Of a stretch of DNA of 64,000 nt, positions 27,058 through 35,939 are shown one piece after another. Each line of letters begins with the position of its first letter. The first letter of the stretch is position 1. Made by a program: the position numbers and the translations under genes. The notes under the pieces are model-generated. The model was not told the DNA's origin, searched no databases, and saw only the letters and a list, made by a program, of their open reading frames with translations. Origin of the DNA: Stutzerimonas kirkiae (GTDB taxonomy: Bacteria; Pseudomonadota; Gammaproteobacteria; Pseudomonadales; Pseudomonadaceae); assembly GCF_004327335.1 (NCBI RefSeq), contig NZ_QJUO01000006.1:88234-152233 (forward strand). Direction: 5' to 3'.

Positions 27058-28674
27058 TCAGCCTGCCGGCGCTTCCTGGCTACCGAGGATCAGCTCGGCA
27101 GCCTTCTCGCCGATCATGATGCAGGGTGCGTTGGTGTTGCCGCTGATCAGCGTCGGCATGATCGAGGCATCGGCCACGCGCAGGTTGGCCAGGCCACGGA
27201 CCTTCAACTCGGGCGTCACCACCGACGCCTCGTCGCTGCCCATGCGGCAGGTGCCGACCGGGTGGAACACGGTGGCGGCGTAGTCGCGCAGGTGCGCCAG
27301 CAGTTGCTCGTCGCTCTGCACCTGCGGCCCCGGCAGCATTTCTTCGCCGCGCAGGCCGTCGAACTCCGGCTGGGCGAGAATCCGCCGCGCCAGCTTGACC
27401 CCCTCCACCAGCACCTTGGCATCGGCCTCGTCGCTGAAGAAGTTGAAGTCGATCGACAGGCTGCGGCCTTCGCCCAGGCGCACTTCGCCGATGCTCTTCG
27501 GGCGCAGCACGCAAGTGTGGATGGCGTAGCCATGGCCCCACTCGAACAGCCGCCCGCGATGGCTGCGGTAGCCGGGCACGAAGTGCATCTGCACGTCGGG
27601 CAGGCTATCGGCCAGGGGCGTGCGGGCGAAGCCGCCGGCCTCGACGTAGTTGGTGGTCAGCCAGCCCATCTTGCGCGCCAGGTACTGGAACGGCGCGGCC
27701 AGCACCTTGGGCAGCGAGCCGAGGGAGAAGCCCAGCGACATCGGGCTTTTCGAACGCACGGTGACCAGCCCGTCGATATGGTCCTGCAGGTTCTTGCCGA
27801 CACCGGGCAGATCGACCCGGCAGGCCACGCCGGCGGCCTCCAGTTCGGCCTTGGGGCCGATGCCGGACTTGAGCAGGATGTGCGGCGAGCCCAGCGCACC
27901 GGCGCAGAGGATGGTTTCGCGGGTGCAGTTCAGGGTTCGCCACTCGCCGTTCTGGCGCAGCTCCAGGCCGCTCACGCGCTCGCCATCGAGCAGCAGCCGT
28001 TCCACTTCGCAGCCGGTCAGCACGGTCAGGTTGTCGCGCTGGCGCACCGGCGCGACGAAGGCGCGGTAGCTGGACAGCCGGCGCGCATCCTTCTGGGTGA
28101 CGTTGTAGATACCCGCACCCTCCTGGGTGCCGCCGTTGAAGTCGTCGTTGCGGTGCAGGCCGATACGCTCGGCGGCACGGATATAGCGTTCCGACAATGG
28201 ATTGGGGTTGCGCGGGCGATCCACCAGCAATTCGCCCTGGGTGCCGTGGTACTGCAGCGACTGGCCGAGGCGGTTGCCTTCGGACTTCTTGAAGTACGGC
28301 AGCACGTCGTTCCAGCCCCAGCCGGGGCAGCCGGCGGCTTCCCAGCGGTCGTAGTCGCTGGCGTCGCCACGGATGTAGATCATGCTGTTCATCGCGCTGG
28401 AGCCGCCGAGGGCCTTGCCGCGCGGGGTGTGCAGGCTGCGCCCGGAAAGGTTCTTCTGCGGCGCGGAGAAGTAGTTCCAGCTGAACACCTTGCTCTTGTA
28501 CAGGGTGATGGTGCCGGCCGGCACCTGCACGCGCGGGCTGGCATCGCTGCCGCCGGCCTCGATCAGGCAGACGCGCACGGCCGGGTCGGCGCTCAGGCGG
28601 TTGGCCAGCACGCAGCCGGCGGAGCCGGCGCCGACGATCAGGTAGTCGTAGCTGTGGTCGTTTTCGCTGGACAT
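27058..28674 (-). CDS. GMC-family FAD oxidoreductase (alcohol/choline dehydrogenase type)
   Basis: 538 residues, the usual size. FAD-binding DYLIVGAGSAGCVLANRLSA at the N-terminus, GMC signature 1 GKALGGSSAMNSMIYIRG, signature 2 GALGSPHILLKSGIGP, and C-terminal VFHPVGTCRMG with the catalytic His and later NTNAPCIMIGEKAAELI. These flavoenzymes oxidise primary alcohols, choline and similar compounds to aldehydes. It begins 2 bases after the ABC ATPase gene, so the imported compound or a derivative is the likely substrate. Confidence 0.95.
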   Translation of the reverse strand: MSSENDHSYDYLIVGAGSAGCVLANRLSADPAVRVCLIEAGGSDASPRVQVPAGTITLYKSKVFSWNYFSAPQKNLSGRSLHTPRGKALGGSSAMNSMIYIRGDASDYDRWEAAGCPGWGWNDVLPYFKKSEGNRLGQSLQYHGTQGELLVDRPRNPNPLSERYIRAAERIGLHRNDDFNGGTQEGAGIYNVTQKDARRLSSYRAFVAPVRQRDNLTVLTGCEVERLLLDGERVSGLELRQNGEWRTLNCTRETILCAGALGSPHILLKSGIGPKAELEAAGVACRVDLPGVGKNLQDHIDGLVTVRSKSPMSLGFSLGSLPKVLAAPFQYLARKMGWLTTNYVEAGGFARTPLADSLPDVQMHFVPGYRSHRGRLFEWGHGYAIHTCVLRPKSIGEVRLGEGRSLSIDFNFFSDEADAKVLVEGVKLARRILAQPEFDGLRGEEMLPGPQVQSDEQLLAHLRDYAATVFHPVGTCRMGSDEASVVTPELKVRGLANLRVADASIMPTLISGNTNAPCIMIGEKAAELILGSQEAPAG

Positions 28675-28676
28675 GT

Positions 28677-29510
28677 TCAGTGCACCTCTTCCAGGTCGTC
28701 ATGCAGCAGTTCGAGAATCTGCCGTTTCATGCGGATGAATTCGGGTTCCATGACCACTTCCAGGTTGCGCGGGCGCTCGATCGGCACGTCGAGGATTTCC
28801 TTGATCCGCCCCGGCCGGGCGCCCATCACATAGATGCGGTCGGCGAGCAGGATGGCTTCGTCGATATCGTGGGTGACGAATACCACGGTCTTCTTGCTGT
28901 TGCCCCATACCCGCAGTAGCAGTTGCTGCATCTGCAGGCGGGTCTGGCTGTCGAGGGCGCCGAAGGGCTCGTCCATCAGCAGGATCTGCGGGTCGTTGGC
29001 CAGCGCGCGGGCGATCGCCACGCGCTGCATCATGCCGCCGGAGAGCTGCTTGGGGTAATGCTCGGAGAACTTCTTCAGCCCCACTTCCGCCAGGTAGAAC
29101 TCGACGATGGTATTGATCTCGCTCGATTCCAGCCCCCGGCGCTTGAGGCCGAACTCGATGTTCTGGCGCACCGTCAGCCAGGGGAACAGGGTATAGCCCT
29201 GGAACACCATGCCACGGTCCGAGCCCGGCCCCTCGACCTTCTGCCCGCCGACGTAGATGGCGCCATCGCTGGGCTCGTTGAGGCCGGCGGTGAGGTAGAG
29301 CAGGCTCGACTTGCCGCAGCCGGACGGGCCGACGATCACCGCGAACTGCTGGTCCGGCACCTCGAACGAGACCTGGTCCAGCGCGGTGAAGGTTTCGCCC
29401 TTGGGCGACTGGTAGCGCAGGCTGACGCTGTCCACCCGCAGGCGCGCGGCAACCTCGGCGTACTCGCTGAGCGCCGGCATGATGTAGGGTTTCTTGGCTA
29501 TTGTGCCCAT
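28677..29510 (-). CDS. NitT/TauT-type ABC transporter ATP-binding protein
   Basis: 277 residues from the ATG at 29510, with GAAGGTGA upstream; it overlaps the permease end by 13 bases. Walker A VGPSGCGKSSLL, Q-loop GMVFQGYTLFPWL, signature LSGGMMQRVAIARAL, Walker B ILLMDEPFGALD and switch His FVTHDIDEAILLADR are all intact. It is of the SsuB/TauB/NrtD class and energises the transporter with the permease and binding protein beside it. Confidence 0.96.
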   Translation of the reverse strand: MGTIAKKPYIMPALSEYAEVAARLRVDSVSLRYQSPKGETFTALDQVSFEVPDQQFAVIVGPSGCGKSSLLYLTAGLNEPSDGAIYVGGQKVEGPGSDRGMVFQGYTLFPWLTVRQNIEFGLKRRGLESSEINTIVEFYLAEVGLKKFSEHYPKQLSGGMMQRVAIARALANDPQILLMDEPFGALDSQTRLQMQQLLLRVWGNSKKTVVFVTHDIDEAILLADRIYVMGARPGRIKEILDVPIERPRNLEVVMEPEFIRMKRQILELLHDDLEEVH

Positions 29511-30301
29511 GCGGTCACCTTCAGGCGGAGAAAGCGGAACAGTTGGTCGGTGATCAGCCCGAGCAGGCCGATGATGGCGATGGCCAGGAAGATCACGTCC
29601 ACCTGGAAGCCGCGCATGGCCTTGAGGCTGATATAGCCCAGGCCGCTGCTGGCGGCGACCAGCTCGGCCACCACCAGGTAGGTCCAGGCCCAGCCCATGG
29701 TTACCCGCAGGGTATCGAGGATGCCCGGCAGCGAGGCCGGGCCGAGCACATGGAAGATCACGTCGCGGCGGTTGGCGCCGAGGGTGTAGCTGGCGTTGAT
29801 CAGGTCCTTGGAAACGCCCCTGGAAACGTCCGCGATCATCACCAGTTGCTGGAAGAACACGCCGAAGATGATCACCGCCACGCGTTGCTCCAGGCCGATA
29901 CCGATCCACAGAATGAACAGCGGCACGAAGGAAGTCACCGGCAGGTAGCGGATGAAGTTCACCAGGGGTTCGAGAATGGCCTGGACGATACGGAAGCTGC
30001 CCATCAGCAGCCCCAGCGGCACCGACACCAGCGCCGAGATGCTGAAGCCGATCAGCACCACTTCCAGGCTGGCCAGCACGTGTTTGTCCAGCGTGCCGTC
30101 GGCGGCCAGGCGCTGGCCGGCGTCGAGCACCTGGCCGGGGGTCGGCAGGAACATCGAGGGGATCACCCCGCCATAGGAAAGGCCGGCCCACAGGCCCAGC
30201 AGGGCAAGCCAGCCGGACAGCCCCGCCAGCCACACCAGCGGCGCCGGCAGGCTGGCCTTGGGCGTCAGGCAGCGGCTCAGGAGCGAGTTGCGGCGAGTCA
30301 T
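29498..30301 (-). CDS. NitT/TauT-type ABC transporter permease
   Basis: 267 residues, six helices, with the inner-membrane-permease EAA-like loop GVSKDLINASYTLGANRRDVIFHVLGPASLPGI. The family includes SsuC, TauC and NrtB. It lies 132 bases after the binding-protein gene, with a REP pair between, and overlaps the ATPase gene. Confidence 0.95.
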   Translation of the reverse strand: MTRRNSLLSRCLTPKASLPAPLVWLAGLSGWLALLGLWAGLSYGGVIPSMFLPTPGQVLDAGQRLAADGTLDKHVLASLEVVLIGFSISALVSVPLGLLMGSFRIVQAILEPLVNFIRYLPVTSFVPLFILWIGIGLEQRVAVIIFGVFFQQLVMIADVSRGVSKDLINASYTLGANRRDVIFHVLGPASLPGILDTLRVTMGWAWTYLVVAELVAASSGLGYISLKAMRGFQVDVIFLAIAIIGLLGLITDQLFRFLRLKVTAWAQ

Positions 30302-30342
30302 GCTTGTTGTCTCCGATTGCTATGCAAGGCGAACGGGTGGGA

Positions 30343-30412
30343 CCGTAGGGCGCGCCGCGCACCGACTGGCTGCATGGCGCTACCGGCGCTGCGCATGGCG
30401 CGCCCTACGTGT
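30343..30412. repeat. REP-like pair between binding-protein and permease genes
   Basis: GTAGGGCGCGCCGCGCACC and, inverted, TGCGCATGGCGCGCCCTAC flank a short loop, forming a large hairpin. Such structures within an ABC operon often let the binding protein be made in excess over the membrane subunits. Confidence 0.65.
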
Positions 30413-30433
30413 CCGTCACCCGGGCAGGGGGCT

Positions 30434-31417
30434 TCAGGGGGTGACGAAACGCGGATCGACCAGGTCCTCGTAGCTGACCGAAAGTTTCTTGCCCTGCAGG
30501 GCGCTCCAGGTCTCGTTGGCCAGCTCGATGATCGCGGCGATATCGCCGGGCTTGCCGGGCGTACCGAGCAGCTTCTCGCTCATGGCCTGGTCATAGAACT
30601 TCACGCCCTTGGCCGCTTCGGCCAGTTCCGCCGGGTCGGACAGGTAGCCGCCGACGCCCTTGGCCATGATCGCGTAGGCTTCCTGCGGGTGCTCGCGGGT
30701 GTACTGCACCGCGCGGTAGAGGCCATCGACCAGCGCCTTCACGTCCTCGGGCTGCTTCTCGATCACCGCGCAGTTGAGCGCCACCACGTCGACGATCACG
30801 CCGGGGGTCTGGCTGCTGTCGACCAGTACCTTGCCCTGGCCCTTCTGCCGTACCAGCGACAGATTCGGTTCCCAGGTTACCGCCGCCGGCACACGCCCGG
30901 CGATAAAGGCGCTGGCGGCATCGTCGGCAGTCATGTTCTGTACCTTCAGGTCGGCCATGCTCATGCCATTCTGCTTGAGCAGGTAGGACAGCCAGAACTG
31001 CGATACCGAGCCTTCGTTGACCGCGATGTTCTTGCCCTTGAGGTCCTGCAGACTGTCGATGTCATTGGCCACCAGCACGCCATCGCCACCGTGGCTTTCA
31101 TCCAGTGCGGCCACTGCCTTGAAGCAAAAGTTGGGCCGGTACTTGAGGATCTCGTCGATGGTCGAGGCGGCGCCGGACAGCTTGCCCGAGGCTTGCGCGG
31201 CCATATACATCGAGGCTTCCTCGATCACCGTGAACTCGACATCCAGGCCTTTTTCCTTGAAGTACCCGAGGTCGCGCGCCAGGTACAGGGTGCCGTAGCC
31301 CACCCAGGTGGTGTGGCCAATGGACAGGGTGCCGGCATTGGCTCCGCCGGCCAGGCCAAGGGCCAGGGATGCACAGGCGAGGGGACGGAGAACGGATTGA
31401 GCAGAGAACTTACGCAT
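30434..31417 (-). CDS. NitT/TauT-type periplasmic substrate-binding protein
   Basis: 327 residues from the ATG at 31417. Signal peptide MRKFSAQSVLRPLACASLAL..GGANA, then LSIGHTTWVGYGTLYLARDL, AAQASGKLSGAASTIDEIL and PAAVTWEPNLSLVRQKGQGK, the NMT1/ThiY-like pattern. Relatives bind taurine, nitrate, pyrimidine precursors or other small amines and acids. First gene of an operon ending in a GMC oxidoreductase. The conserved upstream element at 31530-31580 is shared with two neighbouring operons. Confidence 0.94.
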   Translation of the reverse strand: MRKFSAQSVLRPLACASLALGLAGGANAGTLSIGHTTWVGYGTLYLARDLGYFKEKGLDVEFTVIEEASMYMAAQASGKLSGAASTIDEILKYRPNFCFKAVAALDESHGGDGVLVANDIDSLQDLKGKNIAVNEGSVSQFWLSYLLKQNGMSMADLKVQNMTADDAASAFIAGRVPAAVTWEPNLSLVRQKGQGKVLVDSSQTPGVIVDVVALNCAVIEKQPEDVKALVDGLYRAVQYTREHPQEAYAIMAKGVGGYLSDPAELAEAAKGVKFYDQAMSEKLLGTPGKPGDIAAIIELANETWSALQGKKLSVSYEDLVDPRFVTP

Positions 31418-31529
31418 GGAGGACACTCCCGCAGTCGATCGGCTAAGTGATAGGTGGCAGAGGGGCTGGAAGCCCAGGATTCGCGTGCCTGGAGCCCAGG
31501 ACGGAGTCGATAGTGGCGTAAGCGTGCAA

Positions 31530-31580
31530 GCAGGAAAAACATTAAAAATGTCATCGGGACATACGAAAAAGCTCGCTTGC
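31530..31580 (-). promoter_or_regulatory. shared regulon element, copy 1 (upstream of ABC/GMC operon)
   Basis: Read toward the operon (minus strand) it runs CAAG..AGCTTTTTCGTAT..CGATGACATTTTTAATG. Ungapped, it matches the element at 37709-37759 at 41 of 51 positions. The first half also resembles a third copy at 38953-38984. It lies about 110-160 bases before the first gene. It includes the inverted repeat ACATT-AAA-AATGT. Confidence 0.7.
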
Positions 31581-31895
31581 CGCGCCCCCTTGTGGGGCAT
31601 TTTGCCGCATTACGGGGCAGCCCCCGGATACCTCCGGCGGGCCACTAGCCAGACCGGGCCCGCAGGCTCCGGATACCGGCCCTCCCAGGCCTGCGGCGTG
31701 CCCCACGGCGGGGCAGCGAGCGGTCCGCGCCGGTCATCCGGAGTCATGCATGGCAGGCCATGAAAAATGTTGGCAGTGGCAATAGGCTTTGTCCGCTCTC
31801 AAGCCGTTACACGGGGGCGCGAGGGTGTGCCCCGAAGCTGTTTTCGGTAATCCTCTTCGTTTGGCGGAGCGAGAGGCGTCGGTCTGGCGGAGAGG
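31581..31895. other. intergenic region, no gene
   Basis: About 315 bases between the ABC operon promoter and the GNAT gene end. Only imperfect GC-rich hairpins are visible (for example CCCCACGGCGGGGC near 31698). Confidence 0.3.
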
Positions 31896-32321
31896 TCATG
31901 CGCTCATGCGCATGATGTATTCGTCGTTGCCGGTGGCCTCGTCCCGCCCCTCGCACTCTATCGAGAACCCCTGGGACAGGTAGAAGCCGACACTGGCCGT
32001 GTTGGACTTGTAGACCGACAGCACGAGCCTTTCCCTTCTGGCTTTTGCGTCGGCCATCAGTGCCTTGCCTATCCCTCGTCCCTGCCTCTCCGGCATGACG
32101 AAAAGGGCTGCCAGCCTGTCTTCGAGCAGTGCATGGAAGCCGAGTATCTTCGAGCCCTCCTCATAGACATGGACTTCGGCGGAGGGGATGTAGATGTCAC
32201 GCATATCGTCGCGTTGCGCTTGCCAGAATCCGGGCGCGACGAAATCGTGTGCCTTGATCGATGCCCGGAGCCATATATCGAGTACGGCGTCCATGTCGGT
32301 GTTATGGAATGCTCGAATCAT
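31896..32321 (-). CDS. GNAT N-acetyltransferase (YiaC-like)
   Basis: 141 residues from the ATG at 32321 (MIRAFHNTDMDAVLDIWLRA). The acetyl-CoA binding loop RQGRGIGKALM is clear at about residues 73-83, followed by LSVYKSNTASVGFYLSQGF. The closest family I recognise is E. coli YiaC, an N-epsilon-lysine acetyltransferase, with the same IWL..H start and FY..QGF end. Target unknown. Confidence 0.88.
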   Translation of the reverse strand: MIRAFHNTDMDAVLDIWLRASIKAHDFVAPGFWQAQRDDMRDIYIPSAEVHVYEEGSKILGFHALLEDRLAALFVMPERQGRGIGKALMADAKARRERLVLSVYKSNTASVGFYLSQGFSIECEGRDEATGNDEYIMRMSA

Positions 32322-32367
32322 CGAATGCTCTGGCTTGTTCTCGGGGTGACAGGTTGGCGCTGGACGC

Positions 32368-32853
32368 TCAGTCATTGCCGGCGGCAACGCCTGCATGGAG
32401 CTTGGAAAGCTCGCTCCATGCCTTGTCTTCGTAGAAGTTGATCGCGATGGGATAGATCGGCTGGCCCTGCAGGGCCTTGTTGAAGTTCTCCATGAACCGT
32501 TCGCGATCCGCGATGTAGAAAACGAACTCCTTCAGGTTGTTTCCCATGACCGAATAGACGGGGAGGTAAAGCGTTCCCTCGCCTTCTATTTTTTCGAGGT
32601 GGTCTTCAAGTTCTATCAGCGACGTGTTGACCGGCTCCGGAGGCATGCCACCCTGTTCAGAACCATCGTATTCCCATGACACGACGGTAAGCCAAGGCAT
32701 CTGCTGGCGGATGTCCGGGGGTGGCGTTTCATTGATGTATTTGAAGACCAGGGAGTTGCCCTGTTGCTGCCCCATCGCGACTGACCAGGTGTACTCGGCA
32801 AGTGCCATGCGAGATGCTCCGAATATGAGTAACAACGCCAAAAGAAGACGCAT
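32368..32853 (-). CDS. DUF695 exported protein
   Basis: 161 residues from the ATG at 32853 with a signal peptide (MRLLLALLLIFGASRMALAE). The stretch NETPPPDIRQQMPWLTVVSW followed by EYDG and an acidic EDHLEKIE helix is the DUF695 pattern. The last third (LKEFVFYIADRERFMENFNK) also fits. Function unknown; probably periplasmic. Confidence 0.82.
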   Translation of the reverse strand: MRLLLALLLIFGASRMALAEYTWSVAMGQQQGNSLVFKYINETPPPDIRQQMPWLTVVSWEYDGSEQGGMPPEPVNTSLIELEDHLEKIEGEGTLYLPVYSVMGNNLKEFVFYIADRERFMENFNKALQGQPIYPIAINFYEDKAWSELSKLHAGVAAGND

Positions 32854-33024
32854 GGAGGGTTCCTGCCAATGAAGGCGGTGATACAGGGCTGATGTGGACG
32901 CTATTGCTACGCCAGTATTGCGCGGCAATGTGCCATAGACGGGCAGGGCAGGGCAGGGTACACCCGCATTATTAAGATTTCGGCGGCGCGGCCAGACGAT
33001 GAACGGCTGGAAACCTTTGTGATG

Positions 33025-33048
33025 CAGGCGCGGCCCGGGCCGCGCCTG
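33025..33048. terminator. 24-bp perfect palindrome after the HDAC-like gene
   Basis: The arms CAGGCGCGGCCC and GGGCCGCGCCTG form an uninterrupted stem 14 bases after the stop of the minus-strand gene at 33062. There is no T run, so it may be a Pseudomonas REP unit or a rho-aided terminator. Confidence 0.5.
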
Positions 33049-33061
33049 TGGGGGATGTGGA

Positions 33062-34168
33062 TTACAACACCCCGGCCTGTCTATCCAGCTCGGCCCGCTG
33101 GAACGCCTGGAACGCGGCATCCGGTTGCTGGGCGGTGATCATGGCGAGGAAGGGGTCCTGGACCTCGGTGCGTACCTGGGCCAGGGCTTCTATGGCGGCG
33201 TGGCCGCAGAAGGGCACGTAGGCTTCGGCGTAGCCGCCTTCGTGCACCAGCACCAGGCGGCCGTCGCACAGGCGGTCGGCGGCGTCCAGCAGCAGGGCGG
33301 TCATGGCGCGGAAGGATTCGCTGTGCAGTTGCATGCGCGCCAGCGGGTCCACCGCGTTGGCATCGTAGCCGCAGGCGATGATGATCAGTTGCGGGCGGAA
33401 GGCTTCCAGGCGCGGCAGGACCAACCGGCGCAGCGCATACAGATAGGCCTCGTGGCCGGAGCCTGGGTACAGCGGCACGTTCAGGTTATAGCCCAGCCCG
33501 GCGCCTGTACCGCGTTCTTCAAGGCTGCCCGTATCCACCGGGAAGCAGCGGTCCTGGTGCAGCGACAGGGTCAGCACGTCGTCGCGTTCGTAGAAGATCG
33601 ACTGGGTGCCGTTGCCGTGGTGCACGTCCCAGTCCAGCACGGCGATACGCTCCAGGCCGTGGCGCGCCCTGGCCGCTTCGACGGCGATGGCGATATTGGC
33701 CAGGTAGCAGAAGCCCAGGCCGCGGTCGGCCAGGCAGTGATGGCCCGGCGGCCGCGACAGTGCATAGGCATTATCCGCTTCGCCGCGCAGCACCGCCTCC
33801 ACCGCGCCGATCGCCAGGCCGGCGGAAAGCCGGGCGATTTCGTAGCTGCCGGGGCCGACCGGCGCTTCCTCGCCCAGCTCGCCGTGGCCGGCTTCGCTCA
33901 TGGCCTGGAAGCGTTGCAGGTAGCTGGCCGGGTGTACCCGCAGCAGGTCTTCCAGGCTGGCCAGTGGCGCACTGCGCAGCAGCAGCCGCTCGCTCAGCCC
34001 CGAGACATCCATCAGGTTCTTCAGGCGCCGCTTGCTCTCCGGCGATTCGGCATGGCCGGCGGCGCTGGGTGGTTGCACCCAGCCACCCACCGGCACGATC
34101 AGGCTGTGCAGGCCGGCGGCGTGCCAGAAGCAGCGTTCGTCGAAGAAGAAGGCGGTGCGGCGGGGCAT
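33062..34168 (-). CDS. class II HDAC-like amidohydrolase (acetyl-amine/acylpolyamine deacetylase)
   Basis: 368 residues, the length of the Bordetella HDAH/P. aeruginosa PA3774 class. Zinc and catalytic residues are visible: RPPGHHCLADRG (His pair), VLDWDVHHGNGTQSIFY (Asp and His zinc ligands), IIACGYDANAVDPLARM (second zinc Asp) and VLVHEGGYAEAYVPFCG. These enzymes remove acyl groups from amines such as acetylated polyamines or acyl-lysine. Downstream of an omega-aminotransferase and aldehyde dehydrogenase, it could free a primary amine for transamination. A MITE copy separates it from the aminotransferase gene. Confidence 0.93.
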   Translation of the reverse strand: MPRRTAFFFDERCFWHAAGLHSLIVPVGGWVQPPSAAGHAESPESKRRLKNLMDVSGLSERLLLRSAPLASLEDLLRVHPASYLQRFQAMSEAGHGELGEEAPVGPGSYEIARLSAGLAIGAVEAVLRGEADNAYALSRPPGHHCLADRGLGFCYLANIAIAVEAARARHGLERIAVLDWDVHHGNGTQSIFYERDDVLTLSLHQDRCFPVDTGSLEERGTGAGLGYNLNVPLYPGSGHEAYLYALRRLVLPRLEAFRPQLIIIACGYDANAVDPLARMQLHSESFRAMTALLLDAADRLCDGRLVLVHEGGYAEAYVPFCGHAAIEALAQVRTEVQDPFLAMITAQQPDAAFQAFQRAELDRQAGVL

Positions 34169-34244
34169 GGTGGCTCCTCGTTGATGTTGCGCTGGCCAGT
34201 TATGAAGCGGTGTTTCTTACGCAGCTTCGCTGCGCCCCTTCTCC

Positions 34245-34399
34245 CAGGGCGATTGCGCGATACCGTTATTCACCGGAAAGGGGCTTCGACAAAAGCGCTG
34301 GAGGCTGGAAATCTGGACGAAAGACACCGGTTGCCACGCTCTTTCGTCCAGCCTCCAGCGCTCTTTTCGGCCCTTTGAGCGCATAGCGCGATCGCCCTG
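34245..34399. mobile_element. MITE-like element, full copy B (155 bp)
   Basis: Opposite orientation to copies A and C. Ends: CAGGGCGATTGCGCGATACC at the left and GCGCATAGCGCGATCGCCCTG at the right. The inner hairpin arms GCGCTGGAGGCTGGA and TCCAGCCTCCAGCGC are near identical to those of the other copies. It lies in the gap between the aminotransferase and HDAC-like genes. Confidence 0.8.
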
Positions 34400-34467
34400 C
34401 CTCCTCTCCCCGGGCCTCTCCCGCGAGGGGGCGTCGCGGGTCATACTTCTTTGCAGCTTGCATCGGC

Positions 34468-35841
34468 CTATAGCCGCCCTATCTCCCTGGCCGTCTGGTC
34501 CACCGCCTGGCGGGTCTTGTCCACCAGTTCGTCGAGCTCGGCATGGCTGGCGACCAGCGCCGGGGCCATGATCATGCGGCCCAGGGTGGAGCGGATGATC
34601 AGGCCGTTGTCGAAGCCGATGCAGCGGCAGCGCCAGGCGATTTCGTCCTCGTTGGCGAAGCGCTTGCGGCTGGCCTTGTCCTCGGCGAACTGCAGCGCGG
34701 CGACCAGTCCGGCGCCCTGGATTTCGCCGACCAGCGGGTGGTCGGCGAATACCTCGCGCAGCGCTTTTTGCAGATAAGGGCCGCTGTCCTGTTTGACTCG
34801 CTCGATGATGCGCTCGTCGCGCAGCGCCTTGAGGTTGGCGATGGCCACGGCGGCGGCCACCGGATGGCCGGAGTAGGTCAGGCCATGGGCGAACAGGCCG
34901 CCCTGTTCCACCAGTACCTCGGCCATACGCTTGGACAGCACCAGCCCGCCCATGGGGATATAGCCGCTGGTCAGCCCCTTGGCGATGGTCAGGGTGTCCG
35001 GTTGGAAGCCGAAGTGCTGGTGGGCGAACCATTCCCCGGTGCGGCCGAAGCCACCGATCACTTCGTCGGCGCACAGCAGCACGTCGTATTTGCGGCAGAT
35101 GCTCTGGATACGCGCCCAGTAGCCTTCCGGCGGGAAGATCATGCCGCCCGCGCCCTGGAACGGTTCGGCGACGAAGGCGGCGACGTTTTCCGCGCCCAGT
35201 TCGAGGATCTTCCGTTCCAGCTCGTCGGCGGCCTGCAGGGCGAAGGCTTCGGGGCTGAGGTCGCCGCCGTGGGCGTACCAGTAGGGTTCGCCGATGTGTG
35301 CGAAGTCCGGCAGCATGCCGCCCATTTCGTGCATGAAGCCCATGCCGCCCAGCGCGGTGCTGCCCAGGGTGGAGCCGTGGTAGCCGTTCCAGCGGCCGAT
35401 CATGATCTTCTTCTGCGGCTTGCCGAGCACCTGCCAGTAGCGGCGCACGGTGCGGATCAGCGCTTCGTTGGCCTCGGAGCCGGAGTTGGTGTAGATGGCG
35501 TGGCTGTAGTGCTCGGGCAGCAGGCTGAACAGCAGTTCGGACAGCTCGATCACCCGTGGGTGGGTGGTGTGGAAGAACAGGTTGTAGTACGGCAGTTCTT
35601 CCAGTTGCCGGGTGGCGGCGGCGTTCAGGTCGGCGCGGCCATAGCCCAGCGCGGTGCACCAGAGGCCGGACATGCCGTCCAGGTAGCGTCTGCCGTCGGT
35701 ATCCCAGAGGTCGAGGCCCTGGCCCTTGGCGATCACCAGCGCGCCTTTCTCGTTGAGCGCCTTCTGGTCGAGGAAGGCGTGGATATGGTGCGCCGCGTCC
35801 AGCGCCTGGTATTCCGAGGTGGTGTGGGGCAAGGCAGTCAT
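34468..35841 (-). CDS. class III omega-aminotransferase (SpuC/putrescine-pyruvate type)
   Basis: 457 residues from the ATG at 35841, with CGGAGA upstream. Conserved parts: SGLWCTALGYGR, YTNSGSEANEALIRTVRRYW, the cofactor segment LCADEVIGGFGRTGEWF (Asp) and the PLP-binding Lys in TIAKGLTSGYIPMG. The nearest well-studied type is SpuC, a polyamine:pyruvate aminotransferase of Pseudomonas (456 residues). It would turn a primary amine into an aldehyde, the substrate of the dehydrogenase encoded just upstream. Confidence 0.93.
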   Translation of the reverse strand: MTALPHTTSEYQALDAAHHIHAFLDQKALNEKGALVIAKGQGLDLWDTDGRRYLDGMSGLWCTALGYGRADLNAAATRQLEELPYYNLFFHTTHPRVIELSELLFSLLPEHYSHAIYTNSGSEANEALIRTVRRYWQVLGKPQKKIMIGRWNGYHGSTLGSTALGGMGFMHEMGGMLPDFAHIGEPYWYAHGGDLSPEAFALQAADELERKILELGAENVAAFVAEPFQGAGGMIFPPEGYWARIQSICRKYDVLLCADEVIGGFGRTGEWFAHQHFGFQPDTLTIAKGLTSGYIPMGGLVLSKRMAEVLVEQGGLFAHGLTYSGHPVAAAVAIANLKALRDERIIERVKQDSGPYLQKALREVFADHPLVGEIQGAGLVAALQFAEDKASRKRFANEDEIAWRCRCIGFDNGLIIRSTLGRMIMAPALVASHAELDELVDKTRQAVDQTAREIGRL

Positions 35842-35866
35842 CGCAAAGTCTCCGCTGAATCTGGGC

Positions 35867-35936
35867 GTAGGGCGCGCCGCGCGCACCGTCGGACGAATTG
35901 TTCTTCTGCGTCTGGTGCGCATGGCGCACCCGGCGG
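35867..35936. repeat. REP-like pair between dehydrogenase and aminotransferase genes
   Basis: CGTAGGGCGCGCCGCGCGCACC and, inverted, TGGTGCGCATGGCGCACCCGG border a 30-base loop; the same family as at 30343 and 40857. Confidence 0.6.
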
Positions 35937-35939
35937 CGG

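Noticed and set aside
26648..27283. Possible gene on the plus strand between MFS and GMC genes
   Set aside because: Codon pattern is that of an antisense frame, and it runs into the GMC gene.
31523..31600. Shared block read as conserved small peptides
   Set aside because: Copies 1 and 2 do give similar short peptides, but they have no ribosome sites, copy 3 does not keep the frame, and the orientation to operons fits a regulatory site.
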